Assembly (NCBI GenBank): GCA_902532565.1 | Contig: CACAIR010000001.1 | Coordinates: 1 to 64,000, forward strand | Length of the DNA: 64,000 nt | Reading direction: 5' to 3' | From: an uncultured Pelagibacteraceae bacterium | GTDB taxonomy: Bacteria; Pseudomonadota; Alphaproteobacteria; Pelagibacterales; Pelagibacteraceae | In this document: positions 44,836 through 55,674 of the stretch, piece after piece | Position numbering within the stretch: position 1 is the stretch's first letter | How the letters are laid out: each line of letters starts with the position of its first letter | Translations under genes and position numbers: made by a program | The notes under the pieces: generated by a model | What the model saw: the letters and a program-made list of their open reading frames with translations, nothing else | The model's database searches: none | What the model was told of the DNA's origin: nothing

Positions 44836-46437
44836 TTATAAGCTTGCAGGAGCTTTATCTTTAAATAATTTATAATCTAAGCTATCTACTAACGCTTTAA
44901 ATGATGCATCAATAATGTTTGTAGAAACACCAATTGTAAACCAATTTTTTCCTTTTGAGTCTGTACTTTCGATTGACACTCTTGTAACTGCTTCAGTGCC
45001 TGTGTTTAAAATTCTAACTTTGTAATCAACTAATTTTAAATCCTTCAAATATGTTGAATATTTAGCTAATCGATCAACATTTTGCCTGATGGCATTATCT
45101 AGTGCATTAACTGGTCCATTGCCTTCTCCTTCACAAATAATTTTTTCTCCATCAACTACTAATTGGGCTTTTGCAGATGAAACTAAATCTCCTGATTCAT
45201 TTTTTTTTACCGAAACATCGTATTCATTAATTGATATATATCTTGGTATTTCACCAATAATTCTCCTTGCTAATAATTCAAATGATGCGTCAGCTCCATC
45301 GTAACTATACCCAATAAACTCTCTATCTTTAACCTCATCCAATAATTTTTTAATTTTAGGGTCATTTTCCTCAATATTAATCTTTATACTTTTTAGTCTT
45401 GAGATTATGTTCGATCTACCAGACTGATCAGATACAACAATATTTCTAGTGTTACCTACTTCCTCAGGATTTATATGTTCATAAGTTTTTGGATCTTTTT
45501 GAACTGCTGAAACATGTAATCCTCCTTTATGAGAAAAAGCAGCAGCACCCACATAGGGTAAATGTTGGTTTGGTTTTCTATTTAAAATTTCATCTAATAA
45601 TCTTGAACAATTCGTTAAATTTTGAATTTTTTTCGAATTTATCCCAATTTCAAAGTTAGATGAAAAATCTTTTTTTAAATAAAGTGTTGGTATTATAGAC
45701 ATTAAATTTGCATTACCACATCTTTCACCCAGTCCATTTATTGTACCTTGAATCTGTCTGACACCAGACAATACTGCTGTTAATGAATTAGCTACTGCAT
45801 TGCCAGTATCATTATGAGCATGAATTCCTAAGTTTTTTCCTGGTACTACTTTTGTAACTTCACTAACTATTTGTTTTACTTCATGTGGAAGTGTTCCTCC
45901 ATTTGTATCGCATAGTATTACCCACCTAGCACCTTGGTCATAAGCAGCCTTGATGCAAGAAATTGCATATTTTGGATTTGCTTTATAACCATCAAAAAAA
46001 TGTTCTGCATCAAACATAAATTCTTTTTTTGCTTTAACGAAATGTTTAGCACTTTCGGAAATATTATCTAAATTTTCCTTATTTGTTATTCCTAAGGCAA
46101 TATCAACATGAAAATCCCAAGACTTACCTACCAAACATACTGCAGGGGTATTAGAATTCATAAGTGCTGACAAACCAGTATCATTTTCTGCACTTCGTCC
46201 TGATCTCTTAGTCATTCCAAAAGATGTTAGTTTTGAATTATTAAAATTATATTTTTTTTGAAAAAATTCTGTGTCTGTTGGGTTAGCCCCAGGCCATCCT
46301 CCCTCTATATAATCCACACCCAAATTGTCCAAAGCTAAGGCAATTTTTTCTTTATCTTCCAAAGAAAAGTCAACTCCCTGTGTTTGAGCTCCATCTCTTA
46401 GAGTTGTATCAAATATGTATAATCTTTCTTTGCTCAT
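44836..46437 (-). CDS. cimA: (R)-citramalate synthase
   Basis: 533 residues, the length of CimA rather than short homocitrate or HMG-CoA lyases. It condenses pyruvate and acetyl-CoA for isoleucine synthesis without threonine. DTTLRDGAQTQGVDFS opens the barrel, IHAHNDTGNAVANSL holds the metal histidines, and the C-terminal LeuA-type allosteric domain (about 395-525) is complete, so isoleucine feedback is likely. Overlaps cysS by four bases. Confidence 0.9.
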   Translation of the reverse strand: MSKERLYIFDTTLRDGAQTQGVDFSLEDKEKIALALDNLGVDYIEGGWPGANPTDTEFFQKKYNFNNSKLTSFGMTKRSGRSAENDTGLSALMNSNTPAVCLVGKSWDFHVDIALGITNKENLDNISESAKHFVKAKKEFMFDAEHFFDGYKANPKYAISCIKAAYDQGARWVILCDTNGGTLPHEVKQIVSEVTKVVPGKNLGIHAHNDTGNAVANSLTAVLSGVRQIQGTINGLGERCGNANLMSIIPTLYLKKDFSSNFEIGINSKKIQNLTNCSRLLDEILNRKPNQHLPYVGAAAFSHKGGLHVSAVQKDPKTYEHINPEEVGNTRNIVVSDQSGRSNIISRLKSIKINIEENDPKIKKLLDEVKDREFIGYSYDGADASFELLARRIIGEIPRYISINEYDVSVKKNESGDLVSSAKAQLVVDGEKIICEGEGNGPVNALDNAIRQNVDRLAKYSTYLKDLKLVDYKVRILNTGTEAVTRVSIESTDSKGKNWFTIGVSTNIIDASFKALVDSLDYKLFKDKAPASL

Positions 46438-47777
46438 TTAAATTTCCAGAGTGTTTTACCATCTTTGTCCTCTATTAAAACACCTTTGTCTAAGAGCTCA
46501 TCTCTAATTCTATCAGCTTCTTTATAATTCCTATTTTTTCTGGCTTTATTTCTTAAACTAAGCAAATTTTCAATTTCAGATTCAGTTATAGATACTCTAT
46601 TCTTTTTAAACTCATTCCATTGATCACTAGTTTCATTCATCAAACCAATAAATTTACATGCAGAAACAAATAAGTCTATTTTTTCACCTTTGTAAGCTTT
46701 TTCATATAATTTGTGAAGGTTGGCAATATATCCTGGGGTATTCAAATCTTCATATAATGGTTTTAAAATTTCATCAGAAACTTTGACAGATTTAAGATTA
46801 GAGGAATATACTTTGTACCATTTATCTAAGGTGTTTTCACAATCACTTAATAATTTATCGTTCCAATCTAATGGTTGTTTGTAATGTGCACTCATCAAAG
46901 CTAATCTAATTATTTGGCCACTAATCTTATTTCTAAAATCTTTTATCTTAAGAATGTTACCTTGAGATTTAGACATTTTTTCTCTGGACATGGTAATAAA
47001 TGCATTGTGGACCCAATAATTTGCAAAAACTTTTGTATCGTTTGCGCATCTAGATTGAGCTATTTCATTTTCGTGATGAGGAAAAATTAAGTCTATACCT
47101 CCGCCATGAATATCGAATTCATTACCTAAAAATTTTTTTGACATAGCTGAACACTCTAAATGCCAACCTGGTCTACCTTTGCCCCATGGTGAATCCCAAG
47201 CAGGTTCATCATTATTTGATGGTTTCCATAAAACAAAGTCTTCTGAATTTTTTTTATTTTCACTTATTCCTACTCTAGATCCAGCAACTAAATCTTCTAA
47301 ATTTTTATTTGATAATTTTCCATAATCAGAAAATTTTTTAACCTCAAAATAAACATGTTTTTCATTTTCATATGCAAATCCCTTTTTAATTAGACCATTA
47401 ATCATTTCAATCATAAGATCAATGTGCTCAGTTGCTTTTGGCTGATAAGTGGGATTTTCACAATTCAAAAACTCACAATCTTTAAAAAAACTTGAGGTCA
47501 CTTTTTCTGTAAGTTTTTTTGTAGAAATTTTTTGTTCTTGTGAAGATTTAATTATTTTATCATCAATATCAGTTATATTTCTTACGTAAGTAACTAGGGG
47601 AAATTCATTTTTTAATAATTTAAATAAAATATCAAAAATTACTAAAGGTCTTGCATTTCCTATATGAGGATCATCATAAACTGTAGGTCCACAAACATAC
47701 ATTCCAACATTTTTTTTTTCTCTAGGAATAAAATGTTCTTTTTTATTACTTAAGTTATTTGTTAAAAAAATATCCAT
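46434..47777 (-). CDS. cysS: Cysteinyl-tRNA synthetase
   Basis: 447 residues. Class I motifs: the HIGN form of HIGH in YDDPHIGNARPLVIFD and KMSKSQGN. Zinc ligands are the first cysteine in YVCGPTVYD and the cysteine-histidine group of GWHLECSAMS and PHHENEIAQS. Full length; single-copy essential enzyme. Confidence 0.97.
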   Translation of the reverse strand: MDIFLTNNLSNKKEHFIPREKKNVGMYVCGPTVYDDPHIGNARPLVIFDILFKLLKNEFPLVTYVRNITDIDDKIIKSSQEQKISTKKLTEKVTSSFFKDCEFLNCENPTYQPKATEHIDLMIEMINGLIKKGFAYENEKHVYFEVKKFSDYGKLSNKNLEDLVAGSRVGISENKKNSEDFVLWKPSNNDEPAWDSPWGKGRPGWHLECSAMSKKFLGNEFDIHGGGIDLIFPHHENEIAQSRCANDTKVFANYWVHNAFITMSREKMSKSQGNILKIKDFRNKISGQIIRLALMSAHYKQPLDWNDKLLSDCENTLDKWYKVYSSNLKSVKVSDEILKPLYEDLNTPGYIANLHKLYEKAYKGEKIDLFVSACKFIGLMNETSDQWNEFKKNRVSITESEIENLLSLRNKARKNRNYKEADRIRDELLDKGVLIEDKDGKTLWKFK

Positions 47778-47828
47778 TTCAATTGATTAAGAAATATACC
47801 TTATTTGATGATTTGTTAATCTAATTGA

Positions 47829-48566
47829 TTATCTAGGAATCTTGCAAACTGGAATTGGCTCCATTTTATGCAAGTTTTGATTTCGAATTTTTTCGTATTG
47901 TTCTCTGTGGGGAGAATTTGGGTTGCCCATTGCATCTTCAAGCTCTGAATATTTGAAACCTAATTGACCTTCATCTGTTCTTCCGTCATCCCACAAACCA
48001 TCAGTAGGTGGAGCATCGATAATTTCTTTTAATATGCCCAATTCTTTTCCAAGCTCCCATACTTCAGTTTTATTACAATCTGCTATTGGTGAAATATCTA
48101 CTCCTCCATCACCATATTTTGTATAAAATCCAACTCCAAAATCTTCAACTTTATTGCCAGTTCCAACTACAATTCCTTTGTTTGCAGCAGCTACTTGATA
48201 AAGGGTTGTCATTCTTAATCTTGCTCTTGAATTTGCAAATCCATGTTCATTATCAAATTGAGATAAGCTTGAATTAAAAGCTAAAAATAACTCATCTAAA
48301 TTTATTGTATGTGCTTCAACATTTTTAAAATTTTTTACCAACCATTCTTGATGTTTTAGACTTAAATCATGTTGATTTTCTTTTTGTTTTATTGGCATTG
48401 ATAGAACTATTGTTTTAAATCCTGTCATTGCGCTAAGTGTACTTGAGACGGATGAGTCTATTCCACCAGATATTCCAACTACCAAAGATTGGGCTTTACT
48501 TGGCATTTGATCAACATATGACTTAATCCAGTTTGAAATATATTTAATTTTTTCTGAAGGTATCAT
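47829..48566 (-). CDS. nadE: NAD synthetase, ammonia-dependent type
   Basis: 245 residues, the short form without a glutaminase domain. The ATP pyrophosphatase loop is VVGISGGIDSSV (about 28-39); GTGNKVEDFGVGFYTKYGDGGVDISPIADCNKTEVWELG and DGRTDEGQLGFKY are the deamido-NAD and ATP contact regions. It converts deamido-NAD, ATP and ammonia to NAD. Works upstream of nadK at 29516. Confidence 0.93.
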   Translation of the reverse strand: MIPSEKIKYISNWIKSYVDQMPSKAQSLVVGISGGIDSSVSSTLSAMTGFKTIVLSMPIKQKENQHDLSLKHQEWLVKNFKNVEAHTINLDELFLAFNSSLSQFDNEHGFANSRARLRMTTLYQVAAANKGIVVGTGNKVEDFGVGFYTKYGDGGVDISPIADCNKTEVWELGKELGILKEIIDAPPTDGLWDDGRTDEGQLGFKYSELEDAMGNPNSPHREQYEKIRNQNLHKMEPIPVCKIPR

Positions 48567-48604
48567 AACTAATATTTAATAATCTTCTATTGGAAAGCAA
48601 TAGA

Positions 48605-49984
48605 CTAAGATGCCGCCTGAATAGCATTTTTAGAATAGCTGCTATTCTTTTTTATCTCATCTGAAATCAAAAATGCTAGTTCTAAAGCTTGGTTTGCATT
48701 TAATCTAGGATCACAGTGTGTATGATATCTTGAAGATAAATCTTTTTCTGAAATTTTTTGTGCTCCTCCTGTGCATTCTGTCACATTTTGACCAGTCAAT
48801 TCGATATGCAACCCACCTGCATAGCTACCTTCGCTTTGATGACATGAAAATACGTTTTTAACTTCTTTTAAAACGCTATTGAAGGGCCTTGTTTTAAAAC
48901 CTGTCGAAGCTTGCATTGTGTTTCCATGACACGGATCACAAGACCAAATCACATTTAGTCCTTCCTTTTTGATAGCTCTTATTAGTTTCGGCAAATGTTT
49001 AGAAACATTATCACAGCCAAATCTTGATATTAATGTAATTTTACCCTTTTCGTTTTTAGGATTAATTTTATTACATAAATTTATTAAATCATCTGCTTTT
49101 AATGTTGGTCCACATTTAATACCAACTGGATTTTCTATTCCTCTGCAAAATTCAACATGTCCTCCATCTAATTGTCTAGTTCTATCACCGATCCAAACAA
49201 AGTGCGCAGAGGTATCGTGATTTTCACCTGTAGTAGAGTCTGTTCTAGTCATTGACTCTTCAAAAGGTAATAATAAAGCTTCATGAGAAGTCCAAAAATT
49301 TACTGTTTTTAACCTCCTATTAAAATCTGAATTTATTCCACATGCATCCATAAAATCTAGAGCATTAGCTATTTGATCTTCTAATTCTTTAAATCTTTTA
49401 GTCTCTGGACTTTTTTTAATAAAACCTAAATTCCATGTATGTACTTTTTTTAAATCAGCAAAACCTCCATGTGAGAAAGCTCTAATTAAATTAAGTGTAG
49501 CTGCTGATTGGGAGTATGCTTTAAATAATCTTTTTGGATCTGGTATTCTTGCTTTTTCATTAAATTCAATTCCATTTATATTGTCACCTAAATAACTAGG
49601 CAATTCTATACCATCTTTTACTTCAACTGGTGAACTTCTAGGTTTTGAAAACTGACCAGCAATTCTACCTAACTTAACAACTGGCAATGATGCAGAATAA
49701 GTTAATACTAAAGACATCTGTAACATTAATTTAAATGTATCTCTTATATTATCTGGGTGAAATTCCGCAAAACTCTCAGCACAATCTCCTCCTTGCAATA
49801 AAAAAGCTTTACCATCTACAACTTCAGCAAGTTGTTGTTTAAGATGTCTAGTTTCACCAGCAAATACTAGGGGTGGAAAAGTTCTTATCTTGTCTAAAAC
49901 TTTATCCAACTCCTTTTTGTCCGGATACTCTGGAATATGTTTTACAGGATACTTCCTCCAACTATTTACTTTCCAATTTTTCAT
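48605..49984 (-). CDS. 3-deoxy-7-phosphoheptulonate synthase, class II
   Basis: 459 residues from ATG at 49984; AAGG six bases upstream supports it over TTG at 49990. It is the first step of aromatic amino acid synthesis. Class II (plant-type) strings are FAGETRHLKQQLAEV, FLLQGGDCAESFAEF, GRIAGQFSKPRSSP, VWSCDPCHGNT and GGLHIELTGQNVTEC. Metal ligands Cys (GGDCAE), His (DPCHGNT), Glu (HIELTG) and Asp (HCDPRLN) are all present. Confidence 0.95.
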   Translation of the reverse strand: MKNWKVNSWRKYPVKHIPEYPDKKELDKVLDKIRTFPPLVFAGETRHLKQQLAEVVDGKAFLLQGGDCAESFAEFHPDNIRDTFKLMLQMSLVLTYSASLPVVKLGRIAGQFSKPRSSPVEVKDGIELPSYLGDNINGIEFNEKARIPDPKRLFKAYSQSAATLNLIRAFSHGGFADLKKVHTWNLGFIKKSPETKRFKELEDQIANALDFMDACGINSDFNRRLKTVNFWTSHEALLLPFEESMTRTDSTTGENHDTSAHFVWIGDRTRQLDGGHVEFCRGIENPVGIKCGPTLKADDLINLCNKINPKNEKGKITLISRFGCDNVSKHLPKLIRAIKKEGLNVIWSCDPCHGNTMQASTGFKTRPFNSVLKEVKNVFSCHQSEGSYAGGLHIELTGQNVTECTGGAQKISEKDLSSRYHTHCDPRLNANQALELAFLISDEIKKNSSYSKNAIQAAS

Positions 49985-50019
49985 GTTCAACCTTGAATTG
50001 TTGTATCAGAGTTTTTTTT

Positions 50020-51840
50020 TTATTCAACGGTGACAGATTTAGCTAAATTTCTAGGCTTATCTATGTCAAAACCTTTTTTTAATGCCGAATAATAAGCTAA
50101 TTTTTGTAATGGTATAGTCAAAAGAAAAGGCAAAAGATCCTCATTAGTACTTTCAACTACTACCGTTTCCCAAATATTTTCAGAAATGACATTATCATTA
50201 CTTTTGTTGGTTATTAATAATACTTTTGCTCCTCGGGCAATTACTTCCTGCATATTTGAAATTGTTTTTTTATAATAATTATCTCTTGGCGCTAAAACCA
50301 CTACAGGCATACCTTCTTCAATTAATGCTAAAGGCCCATGTTTCATTTCTCCAGCTGGGTAACCTTCGGCATGGATATATGATAACTCTTTCAACTTTAA
50401 GGCTCCTTCTAGAGCAATTGGATATGAAAATCCTCTTCCTAAAAACATAGATCCTTTTGCTTTATTAAATGTACTAGATATTGTTTGTATTTTATTATCA
50501 GTTAGTAAAGTCTTCTCAACTAAATTAGGCAAATCTTTAATGTCTTTTAGTTTTTGAATGAATATCTCTTTTTTTAAATCTTTTCTCAATAAACCAAGTT
50601 TCAATGATAAAATATATAATATTAACATTTGACCTAAAAATGCCTTAGTAGAAGCTACACCTATCTCTGTCCCACAATGAATAGGTAATACAAATTCGGA
50701 TTTTCTGGCTATAGAGCTTTCAATTACATTAACTACAGAACATGTTTTCATCCCATTATTTTTACATAAATCTAAAGCAGCATAAGTATCAGCTGTTTCA
50801 CCAGATTGAGAAACAAAAACATATAAATTTTCTTTTTTAAATCTATTTTTTCTATATCTGAATTCAGAAGCTATATCGACACTAACATCCAAAGAAGTTA
50901 ATTCTTCAAACCAGTATTTTGCCATTAAACAACTATGATAAGCTGTTCCACAGCCGATTAAGGTTATTGAAGATATATCATTTATTTTCCAAGGAAAATT
51001 ATAAATATTTATATCATTGTTTGTATTATCTAAATATTCTTTAATTCCATTTTTAAGAGTGATTGGCTGGTCATCAATTTCTTTAGCCATAAAATGTTTG
51101 TAATCACCTTTGTCATACTTTTTTTCATCAGATGACAATTCTAATACCTTTTTATTTATCTTAGTACCTTCTTCATCAAAAAACTCTACATGATCTTTTT
51201 TGATAAAACAAAATTCTCCATCATCTAAATACGTAATCTTATTAGTCATTGATTTCAGAGCATAAGAGTCCGAACCAAGGTAATTTTCATTTGGACCATA
51301 ACCAACAGCTAATGGCGAACCTCTTCTAGCACCTACAATTAAATCAGGTTGATCTTTAAATAATATACCTAAAGCGAAACTTCCATGAAGAGATTTTAGA
51401 GTTTTCTTAATTGAATTAACAATATTCTGTGTTCTTAAATGTTCAGTAATCAAATGAACAATAACTTCTGTATCTGTTTGTGATTTAAACTTATGCCCCT
51501 TTTCTACTAAAAATTTTTTTAATAATGTAGAATTTTCTATAATACCATTATGTACTACAGAAACATTTTGTGATGAATGTGGATGAGCATTTATACTATT
51601 AGGCAATCCATGAGTTGCCCATCTGACGTGTCCTATGCCTATTTTACCTTCCATATTTTGAACTAAAGAATTTTTTTCAAGTTTATCAACTCTACCTTCG
51701 GTCTTGACTTCGTTTATTAAGCCCTCTGAAAGTGTTGCTATACCAGCTGAGTCATATCCTCTGTATTCTAGCTTTTTTAATGAATTAATTATTGTTGCGG
51801 AAACAGATTTGTTACTATTTATTCCTATTATTCCACACAT
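50020..51840 (-). CDS. glmS: Glucosamine-6-phosphate synthase
   Basis: 606 residues. The N-terminal glutaminase has the catalytic Cys2 (MCGIIGIN) and GIGHVRWATHG; two SIS sugar-isomerase domains follow (GCGTAYHSCL, SQSGETADT, AEGYPAGEMKHGPLALIEEG) and the protein ends DIDKPRNLAKSVTVE as usual. It makes GlcN-6-P from fructose-6-P and glutamine. Two bases after the GlmU acetyltransferase gene. Confidence 0.97.
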   Translation of the reverse strand: MCGIIGINSNKSVSATIINSLKKLEYRGYDSAGIATLSEGLINEVKTEGRVDKLEKNSLVQNMEGKIGIGHVRWATHGLPNSINAHPHSSQNVSVVHNGIIENSTLLKKFLVEKGHKFKSQTDTEVIVHLITEHLRTQNIVNSIKKTLKSLHGSFALGILFKDQPDLIVGARRGSPLAVGYGPNENYLGSDSYALKSMTNKITYLDDGEFCFIKKDHVEFFDEEGTKINKKVLELSSDEKKYDKGDYKHFMAKEIDDQPITLKNGIKEYLDNTNNDINIYNFPWKINDISSITLIGCGTAYHSCLMAKYWFEELTSLDVSVDIASEFRYRKNRFKKENLYVFVSQSGETADTYAALDLCKNNGMKTCSVVNVIESSIARKSEFVLPIHCGTEIGVASTKAFLGQMLILYILSLKLGLLRKDLKKEIFIQKLKDIKDLPNLVEKTLLTDNKIQTISSTFNKAKGSMFLGRGFSYPIALEGALKLKELSYIHAEGYPAGEMKHGPLALIEEGMPVVVLAPRDNYYKKTISNMQEVIARGAKVLLITNKSNDNVISENIWETVVVESTNEDLLPFLLTIPLQKLAYYSALKKGFDIDKPRNLAKSVTVE

Positions 51841-51842
51841 AA

Positions 51843-52466
51843 TTATTTTTTATTTCTTTTGTAATTTTTAACTTCTATTTGTTGACTTCTTGTTAAAGCT
51901 AATGACCCTTTCTTGACTTTTTTTGTAATGATAGATCCTGCTCCCACTGTACTTCCTTCTTCAATAGTGATTGGAGCTATTAAAGATGAATTAGATCCAA
52001 TAAAAACATTATCTTTTATTTTTGTTTGATTTTTATTTACTCCATCATAATTACATGTAATCGTACCTGCTCCAATATTTACTGATTTTCCTATCACGCT
52101 ATCACCAATATAAGTTAAGTGATTTGCTTTAGATTTTTTACCTAAAGTACTTTTTTTAATTTCTACAAAATTACCTATTCTAGAACCTTCTTTTAAAATT
52201 GAACCAGGTCTTATTCTTGCATATGGACCTATTTCAACTTTGTTTTCTAATTTACAATTTTCTAGATGCGAAAAAGATTTTATAATTACATTGTTTCCAA
52301 TTTTAACTTTAGATCCAAAAACAACATACGGTTCTATGATTACATTTTTTCCAATTTTGGTATCTTTTGAAAAAAAAACTGTCTCTGGTCCATTCATTTT
52401 TACACCTAATTTTAAAAATTTTTTTCTTAATTGATTTTGTGAATTTTTTATATTTAAATGTTTCAT
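51843..52466 (-). CDS. glmU: GlmU acetyltransferase half only (left-handed beta-helix)
   Basis: 207 residues, less than half of the roughly 450 of bifunctional GlmU. It corresponds only to the C-terminal GlcN-1-P acetyltransferase: hexapeptide coils from about residue 33, then [27 protein letters not shown], the catalytic histidine in [11 protein letters not shown], and [15 protein letters not shown]. The N-terminal uridylyltransferase (with its LAAGxGTRM loop) is absent and no trace lies in the 71-base spacer before gph. It sits with glmS, so the pathway role is clear; UDP-GlcNAc formation needs a separate enzyme. Confidence 0.85.
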   Translation of the reverse strand: MKHLNIKNSQNQLRKKFLKLGVKMNGPETVFFSKDTKIGKNVIIEPYVVFGSKVKIGNNVIIKSFSHLENCKLENKVEIGPYARIRPGSILKEGSRIGNFVEIKKSTLGKKSKANHLTYIGDSVIGKSVNIGAGTITCNYDGVNKNQTKIKDNVFIGSNSSLIAPITIEEGSTVGAGSIITKKVKKGSLALTRSQQIEVKNYKRNKK

Positions 52467-52537
52467 ATTTGAAATTCTTTATATTAAGTATATATCTTTC
52501 TTAATTCACAAAATATTTCTTAAAAATACTTTTGATT

Positions 52538-53221
52538 ATGAGACAAAAATTTACAATTCTTTTTGATTTAGATGGTACTTTGGTTGATACTGCACCTGAT
52601 TTAATGCGTGCTCATAATCACGTAATGAAACAATTCGGATATCCAACTAAATCAACAGAGGAAATCAGAAATTTAGTAGGTCAAGGTGCTGGAGCAATGT
52701 TAGGTAGATCTATTTGGGGTCAAGCAAAGAAAGAATTTGGAAAAGTTCAAGATGAAAATACAAAAAAAAAAATGATAAAAGAATTTGTTGATTTTTATGG
52801 GAAGAATATTGTTAATGAAAGTACTTTAATTAAAGGTGTAAAAGAATTTCTTATTTGGTCAAAAGAAAAAAAAATTTCTATGGCTGTATGTACTAATAAA
52901 CAAGAACACTTAGCAAAAGATCTTTTAAAAAAAATTGGTATTTATGATTTCTTTGAATATGTAGCAGGTCATAATACATTTAATTATTGTAAACCCGATC
53001 CTAGACATTTAACTTCTGTTGTAGAAATTTTAAATGGAGATATTAAGAAAACTCTAATGATAGGTGATAGTGAAACAGATGCTAATGCTGCTAGAGATGC
53101 TGGGATACCTGTTATTTTATTAGAAGACGGTTATACGGAAAAAAATACAACTGAAATTTACCATAATCACTTGATAAAAGACTTTGAAGGCATTGAAAAA
53201 ATAATAGTTAAATATCTTTAA
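52538..53221 (+). CDS. gph: Phosphoglycolate phosphatase-like HAD hydrolase
   Basis: 227 residues from ATG at 52538 (a TTG at 52532 would add two). HAD motifs: FDLDGTLVDTAPDL, AVCTNKQEHL, the lysine in YCKPDPRHL and MIGDSETDANAARDAGIP. These strings are typical of Gph, which removes 2-phosphoglycolate. Divergent from the glmU-like gene. Confidence 0.82.
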   Translation: MRQKFTILFDLDGTLVDTAPDLMRAHNHVMKQFGYPTKSTEEIRNLVGQGAGAMLGRSIWGQAKKEFGKVQDENTKKKMIKEFVDFYGKNIVNESTLIKGVKEFLIWSKEKKISMAVCTNKQEHLAKDLLKKIGIYDFFEYVAGHNTFNYCKPDPRHLTSVVEILNGDIKKTLMIGDSETDANAARDAGIPVILLEDGYTEKNTTEIYHNHLIKDFEGIEKIIVKYL

Positions 53222-53275
53222 TATTGATTATTTTTTTTTAACGATTAAAAACAACTTCGTTAATTAGGAGTTAAA

Positions 53276-54778
53276 TTGATAGTTCATAAAGTAAAAGTTT
53301 ATCCATCTAAAATACATTTACCGAAAAAAAAACAACTTGCTTGGAAAATTGCTGAAACAGCAAGTGATAACAGTAAACTAAGTAAAGAAGCTATAGAGAT
53401 GGCAATAAATAGAATTATTGATAATGCGTCAGTAGCAATTGCATCAATAAATAGAAAACCAGTAATTTCTTCCAGGGAAATGGCTTTGAGCCATACAAGG
53501 AAAAATGGTGCAACAATATTCGGAATTAATAGTAAATTAAAATTTGATTGTGAGTGGGCAGCTTGGTCAAATGGGACAGCTGTAAGAGAACTTGATTTTC
53601 ATGATACTTTCCTAGCTGCGGATTACAGTCACCCTGGAGATAATATTCCACCACTTATCAGTGTAGCCCAACAAAATAAAAAAAGTGGTATAGATCTTTT
53701 AAGAGGAATTATAACTGCTTATGAAGTTCAAGTAAACTTAGTTAAAGGAATTTGTTTACATAAACATAAAGTAGATCACATAGCTCATCTAGGTCCTAGT
53801 GTAGCAGCTGGAATAGGCTCTATGTTAAAATTAAACACAGAAATTATTTATCAAGCAATACAACAAGCATTACATACAACAATTTCTACGAGACAATCTC
53901 GAAAAGGTGAAATTTCAAGTTGGAAAGCATATGCTCCTGCACATGCAAGTAAACTTGCAATAGAAGCTGTTGATAGAGTTATGCGTGGTGAAGGTGCACC
54001 AAGTCCAATTTATGAAGGTGAAGATAGTGTAATAGCAAGAATATTAGATGGAAAAAAAGCAATTTATAAAGTTCCTCTTCCAAAAAGAGGAGAAGTCAAA
54101 AAAGCAATACTTGAAACTTATACAAAAGAATATTCAGCTGAGTATCAATCTCAAGCTTTGATTGACTTAGCTAAAAAACTTAAAAAAAAAATACAAAATT
54201 TAAATCAAATAAAAAAAATTGATATTTATACTAGTCATCATACACACTATGTGATCGGTACTGGCGCAAATGATCCACAAAAAATGGATCCTAATGCGAG
54301 TAGAGAAACGTTAGATCACTCGATAATGTATATATTTACTGTTGCTTTAGAAGATGGCACTTGGCATCATGTAAAATCTTATACAAAAGCTAGAGCAAAA
54401 AGAAGAAGCACTATAAAAATATGGAAATCAGTCAAAACTCATGAAGATAAAAAATGGACTAAGAAATATCACGATTCAAATCCTGAGAAAAAAGCATTTG
54501 GCGCTAAAGTAGTTGTAACCCTTAAGAATGGTAAAAAAATTTCTGAAGAACAGGGCGTTGCTGATGCTCATCCATATGGAAGTCGTCCTTTTAAAAGAAA
54601 AAATTACATTAACAAATTTTTGACTCTTACAGAAAATATATTAAGTAAAAATGAATCTAGTAGATTTTTAAAAAATGTACAAAACTTGAAAAAGCTTAAA
54701 CCAGGACAATTAAACCAATTAAATATAGAGGTAAGAAAAAGTAAACTTAAAAGAAATTTAAAAAAAGGAATTTTTTAA
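53276..54778 (+). CDS. prpD: 2-methylcitrate dehydratase
   Basis: 500 residues, MmgE/PrpD family. Start is TTG at 53276, decided by AGGAG at 53266-53270 five bases upstream. The helical domain has [44 protein letters not shown] lies near the end. It dehydrates 2-methylcitrate in propionate breakdown. First of a prpD-prpB-prpC operon with one-base overlaps. Confidence 0.93.
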   Translation: MIVHKVKVYPSKIHLPKKKQLAWKIAETASDNSKLSKEAIEMAINRIIDNASVAIASINRKPVISSREMALSHTRKNGATIFGINSKLKFDCEWAAWSNGTAVRELDFHDTFLAADYSHPGDNIPPLISVAQQNKKSGIDLLRGIITAYEVQVNLVKGICLHKHKVDHIAHLGPSVAAGIGSMLKLNTEIIYQAIQQALHTTISTRQSRKGEISSWKAYAPAHASKLAIEAVDRVMRGEGAPSPIYEGEDSVIARILDGKKAIYKVPLPKRGEVKKAILETYTKEYSAEYQSQALIDLAKKLKKKIQNLNQIKKIDIYTSHHTHYVIGTGANDPQKMDPNASRETLDHSIMYIFTVALEDGTWHHVKSYTKARAKRRSTIKIWKSVKTHEDKKWTKKYHDSNPEKKAFGAKVVVTLKNGKKISEEQGVADAHPYGSRPFKRKNYINKFLTLTENILSKNESSRFLKNVQNLKKLKPGQLNQLNIEVRKSKLKRNLKKGIF

Positions 54779-55674
54779 TGCACTTTGTGGAAAAAGATCC
54801 AAAGCAAAAAAGAGAAGATCTAGTTAAAAAATTAAAATTAAATAAAATTTTGAGAGTTCCTGGTGCTTACAATCCTTTGACAGCAAAATTAATTGAGGAA
54901 ATCGGTTACGATGCGGTTTATGTTTCAGGTGGTGTAATGGCTAACGACCTTGGTTTTCCTGATATAGGTTTAACAACGCTCCAAGATGTAAGTACACGAT
55001 CTTATCTTATTTCAAGAGTAACAAATCTTCCAACAATCGTTGATATTGATACAGGTTTTAAATCTTGCAAAGAAACAATTAAAACTTTTGAGGAATTTGG
55101 AATTTCTGCAGTTCATTTAGAAGATCAAATTGAAAGAAAAAGATGTGGTCACTTAGATAACAAAGAATTGATATCTACTGATGAAATGGTAAGTAAAATT
55201 AAAGAGTGTGTATCAGCTAAACAAGATGAAAATTTTAAGATTATTGCTAGATCAGACGCAAAAAGTGTGGAGGGTATCGATAAGATGATTGATAGATGTA
55301 AAGCATATATTGATGCAGGCGCTGAAATAATTTTTCCAGAAGCTTTACAAGATGAAAAAGATTTTGAGAAAGTCAGAAAAGAACTATCATGCTACTTGTT
55401 GGCAAATATGACTGAGTTCGGTAAATCAAAATTATTTAATTACAAAGAACTTGAAAATTTAGGATACAATATAGTTATTTATCCTGTTACAACACAAAGA
55501 TTAGCAATGAAAAATGTAGAAGATGGGTTGAGAGACATTTATGCAAATGGACACCAGAACAATATTATTGATAAAATGCAATCTCGAAAGCGATTATATG
55601 AACTTGTTGATTACGAAAAATATAATAGTTTAGATGAGAAAATTTATAATTTTAGCACTGAAGGTCATGAATAA
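54778..55674 (+). CDS. prpB: 2-methylisocitrate lyase
   Basis: 298 residues, isocitrate lyase/PEP mutase superfamily. VPGAYNPLTAKLIEEIGYDAVYVSGG, DIDTGFKS, HLEDQIERKRCGHL with the catalytic cysteine loop (KRCGH), and RSDAKSVEGID are diagnostic. It splits 2-methylisocitrate into pyruvate and succinate. Overlaps both neighbours by one base. Confidence 0.94.
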   Translation: MHFVEKDPKQKREDLVKKLKLNKILRVPGAYNPLTAKLIEEIGYDAVYVSGGVMANDLGFPDIGLTTLQDVSTRSYLISRVTNLPTIVDIDTGFKSCKETIKTFEEFGISAVHLEDQIERKRCGHLDNKELISTDEMVSKIKECVSAKQDENFKIIARSDAKSVEGIDKMIDRCKAYIDAGAEIIFPEALQDEKDFEKVRKELSCYLLANMTEFGKSKLFNYKELENLGYNIVIYPVTTQRLAMKNVEDGLRDIYANGHQNNIIDKMQSRKRLYELVDYEKYNSLDEKIYNFSTEGHE

